A stretch of DNA of 64,000 nucleotides from Vibrio penaeicida (GTDB taxonomy: Bacteria > Pseudomonadota > Gammaproteobacteria > Enterobacterales > Vibrionaceae): assembly GCF_019977755.1 (NCBI RefSeq), contig NZ_AP025145.1:1302001-1366000 (forward strand), written 5' to 3'. Each line of letters opens with the position of its first letter. Positions within the stretch are counted from its first letter, which is position 1. Under the pieces are notes generated by a model that worked only from the letters and a program-made list of their open reading frames with translations, did not search any database and was not told the DNA's origin. Below, in pieces: positions 61,714 through 64,000 of the stretch. A program made the position numbers and the translations under genes.

Positions 61714-64000
61714 TTATCCAAGCTTTAGAATTTTCGCCTGGCTGTCTCTACTAGGGGGAAGTTGAGAGTTTTGACCGCCACTGAGTCTAAAGAAATCCAT
61801 TGTCTTGTTCATATTACTGGCTTGCTGCGCCATCGATTCCCCAGCAGCAGAAGCCTCCTCTACCAGTGCTGCATTTTGCTGAGTCATCTGATCCATCTGA
61901 ACAATCGCAGTATTGACCTGCCCGATCCCTTCACTTTGCTCTCTCGCAGAATCGGTAATTTCTTGCATCATAGCGCTCACCTTAGACACGGAATCCACGA
62001 TTTCTTGAAGCGTTTCACCAGATTGATTCACGAGTTCAGTGCCCTCCTCCACCTTGGTTTGGCTATCGCGTATCAGATCTTTGATTTCTTTCGCAGCTTG
62101 CGAAGAGCGCTGCGCAAGATTGCGAACTTCACCAGCAACCACAGCGAAGCCTCTTCCTTGTTCACCAGCCCTTGCGGCTTCGACTGCTGCATTCAAAGCC
62201 AATAGATTAGTTTGGAAAGCAATTTCATCGATGACACCAATGATTTCAGAAATCTCTTTACTGGAACTGTTGATCTCTTTCATCGCAGCGACAGCTTGGT
62301 CGACAACCTTGCCGCCTTTCTCCGCTTGCAATTCAGCCTCTTTCGACAGCTCATTAGCATTTTCCGCACGTTCCGAGCTTTGTTTCACTGTACCCGTCAT
62401 TTGCTCCATACTGGCTGATGTTTCTTCAAGGTTAGATGCTTGTGCCTCCGTCCGCTGGCTTAGGTCGGTATTGCCTTGAGCGATTTCATTCGCGCCTTGA
62501 GAGACCGAATTTGCCGAGGTTCGAATACTGCTGATCACCTCTGTCAGCTTTTCTGCCGTGGCATTCGTATCTTCTTTTAGCTTACCAAAGCTGCCTTGAT
62601 AGTCGTTGGTGATGCGCGACGTTAAATCCCCTTTAGCCATGGCTCCTAAGGTATTCATTACATCATTCATCGCAACTTCGACCGTACTTACTAGGTCGTT
62701 AAGCCCCATGCTCAAGTTACCAAAGAACCCTTCTTTACCATCTAAGTTGATTTTCTTGCTCAAATCACCATTAGATGCCGCCATCACGATTTCGTCGATT
62801 TCTTTTTCAATATTAACTTCCGCAGTCCTATCGACCCACTCGACAACCGTACCGATTCGCTTGCCGTCTACTTCAATAGGATTTGAAGTAAGGGCAAAAA
62901 CGCGGTTGCCGATGTCTTCAACAGACCGATTGGTGTTTTTAAGTTGGCTCAACGTGCCACGTTGCTGAATTGGATTTTTGAAGAATTTGGCAACATCAAT
63001 ACCATGCAAACCGTCCAGTTTAAACTCTGGTATTTGCTGCCTGATGTCTGGCTCCGCCACTCGCATCATTTCTTCGAGCGCTTTGTTGGCATAGATAACT
63101 TTAAGCTCAGGATCCGCAATCATCACGTTGCCAGAAACACTATCCAGAGCATATTTCACCCGAGCATTTTCTGATGCAACTCTTGCTTTTTCACGTTCTT
63201 CCGCTAACCAATCTGTACGATCATCCCACTCTACAACCGTACCTACCCGTGCTCCATTGACCGAAACAGGGTTAGCAACAATAGCGAACGTATGACCGCC
63301 AACAATGATTTCGTGTTCAAACGTACTAGAGAGCTTGTCTAAACGCGGTAAGTGCTCGGTGAAAGCACGGAAGTACTTATCGATTTTCTGACCGCTTATT
63401 CCTTTCACATCGAAGTCTCTTACATCGTTTCGGATATCTCTCGATGCACTCTCCATCATCGACTTAACTGCATCATTCATGTAAATGACATCGTAATTTG
63501 TGTCTACGATCATCACTTTGCCTGACGAGCCATCTAGGGCGTACTTCACGCGAGCATTTTCTGAAGCAACGCGAGCTTTCTCATGCTCCTGCGCTAGGTA
63601 TTCAGTACGATCATCCCACTCTACTACCGTTCCGACTCTTTGATTATCAACGATGACAGGGCTTGCAACCAATGCAAACGTACGCCCTCCAATTTCCAAT
63701 TCATCTGTGAAAGTTTGAGTTAAATGATCGAAGGTTGTTTTTTTCTCAGCAAAATATTTGAGGTGTTTATCGATGGGATTCCCCATCAGCGATTGATGAT
63801 CAAATCCTGAAATGTCTTTCTGGATATCCGATTCCGCCTCTTTCATCATGCTCAAGATAGAGTCATTCATGTAGATAACGTTATAGTTACGGTCAGCAAT
63901 CATTACGTTGGAACTGGCGTTGTCTAAAGCGTTTTTAATACGCGCATTCGTGCCCGCTATTCTGCGTTCTTCTTTCTCTTTTTCTCTACCTATACGCAAG
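61714..64000 (-). CDS. Multi-PAS methyl-accepting chemotaxis protein (N terminus beyond the window)
   Basis: Partial chemoreceptor; the frame is open to the window edge, so the start is not seen. At least three PAS domains in tandem (about visible residues 15-135, 140-270 and 275-395) share near-identical links: [17 protein letters not shown] occurs twice, and [10 protein letters not shown] after two domains and [10 protein letters not shown] after the third. A HAMP-like part (about 400-490) is followed by the MCP signalling domain with [20 protein letters not shown] and [13 protein letters not shown] at its hairpin tip. The visible part has no membrane segment. The C terminus has no clear CheR pentapeptide (ends QAKILKLG). 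PAS repeats suggest a redox or ligand sensor. Confidence 0.9.
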   Translation of the reverse strand, partial: LRIGREKEKEERRIAGTNARIKNALDNASSNVMIADRNYNVIYMNDSILSMMKEAESDIQKDISGFDHQSLMGNPIDKHLKYFAEKKTTFDHLTQTFTDELEIGGRTFALVASPVIVDNQRVGTVVEWDDRTEYLAQEHEKARVASENARVKYALDGSSGKVMIVDTNYDVIYMNDAVKSMMESASRDIRNDVRDFDVKGISGQKIDKYFRAFTEHLPRLDKLSSTFEHEIIVGGHTFAIVANPVSVNGARVGTVVEWDDRTDWLAEEREKARVASENARVKYALDSVSGNVMIADPELKVIYANKALEEMMRVAEPDIRQQIPEFKLDGLHGIDVAKFFKNPIQQRGTLSQLKNTNRSVEDIGNRVFALTSNPIEVDGKRIGTVVEWVDRTAEVNIEKEIDEIVMAASNGDLSKKINLDGKEGFFGNLSMGLNDLVSTVEVAMNDVMNTLGAMAKGDLTSRITNDYQGSFGKLKEDTNATAEKLTEVISSIRTSANSVSQGANEIAQGNTDLSQRTEAQASNLEETSASMEQMTGTVKQSSERAENANELSKEAELQAEKGGKVVDQAVAAMKEINSSSKEISEIIGVIDEIAFQTNLLALNAAVEAARAGEQGRGFAVVAGEVRNLAQRSSQAAKEIKDLIRDSQTKVEEGTELVNQSGETLQEIVDSVSKVSAMMQEITDSAREQSEGIGQVNTAIVQMDQMTQQNAALVEEASAAGESMAQQASNMNKTMDFFRLSGGQNSQLPPSRDSQAKILKLG

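Noticed and set aside
63997..63999. TTG at the window edge as the true start of the chemoreceptor
   Set aside because: The frame is simply cut by the window; receptors of this type are longer and normally have membrane segments upstream.

Overview
The window reads as chromosomal DNA of a marine gammaproteobacterium of the Vibrionaceae, very probably Vibrio. It has an orthologous-looking luxPQ autoinducer-2 receptor pair, a narQP/napFDABC nitrate module followed by the Vibrio-type nap microprotein, a phaB-phaA-phaP-phaC polyhydroxyalkanoate cluster, a secreted GH18 chitinase, TRAP transport and many sensory proteins. From memory, nap, pha, luxPQ and pyrC all lie on chromosome 2 in V. cholerae, so this is probably part of a secondary chromosome (inference). 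I see no rRNA, tRNA, CRISPR array, insertion sequence, prophage or integron cassette. Gene order looks like stable chromosome with short operons separated by clear rho-independent terminators.

Layout. 1-16 kb: luxQ, luxP, narP and narQ on the minus strand, divergent from napF-D-A-B-C plus a 45-residue membrane protein. A shared terminator follows, then the pha operon on the minus strand and about 0.8 kb of AT-rich non-coding DNA. 16-26 kb: an outer-membrane TraF-like protein, a GIY-YIG protein with yceH, tmaR, a small YgjV-like membrane protein, and a ROK regulator and glycerophosphodiesterase divergent from a binding-protein-dependent ABC importer. 26-35 kb: a second periplasmic binding protein/hybrid kinase pair that resembles LuxPQ, a secreted lipase, a three-gene TRAP transporter and ppiC. 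35-43 kb: cheV, an iron-type alcohol dehydrogenase, a TetR regulator, small conserved proteins, an LRR-like exported protein, a PlsC-family acyltransferase and an AraC-type sensor domain without a DNA-binding domain. 43-52 kb: a NadD-like adenylyltransferase divergent from nadE, a MOSC-reductase-ferredoxin fusion, pyrC, an AraC regulator, and bioMNY followed by a BPL_N amidotransferase-like protein. 52-64 kb: a FIST sensor with a diguanylate cyclase, an AAC(6')-like acetyltransferase, a chitinase, an ABM-domain protein with a WYL regulator, ygbA, a D-amino acid dehydrogenase and a multi-PAS chemotaxis receptor that runs off the end of the window.

Themes. Signal input dominates: LuxPQ for AI-2, NarQP for nitrate/nitrite, a LuxPQ-like pair of unknown ligand, FIST plus diguanylate cyclase (possibly nitric oxide to c-di-GMP), CheV and a PAS receptor. 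Nitrogen-oxide biology recurs in nap, narQP, ygbA and possibly FIST. The least explained items are the LuxPQ-like pair (26500-30173), the biotin importer linked to a BPL_N protein (49198-51908), the FIST/cyclase operon, the MOSC fusion, a WYL regulator with a perfect palindrome in front of its partner gene, and possible structured leaders before nadE and the YgjV-like gene. Starts were moved from the longest open frame where a ribosome binding site or signal peptide supported it; such cases are stated.
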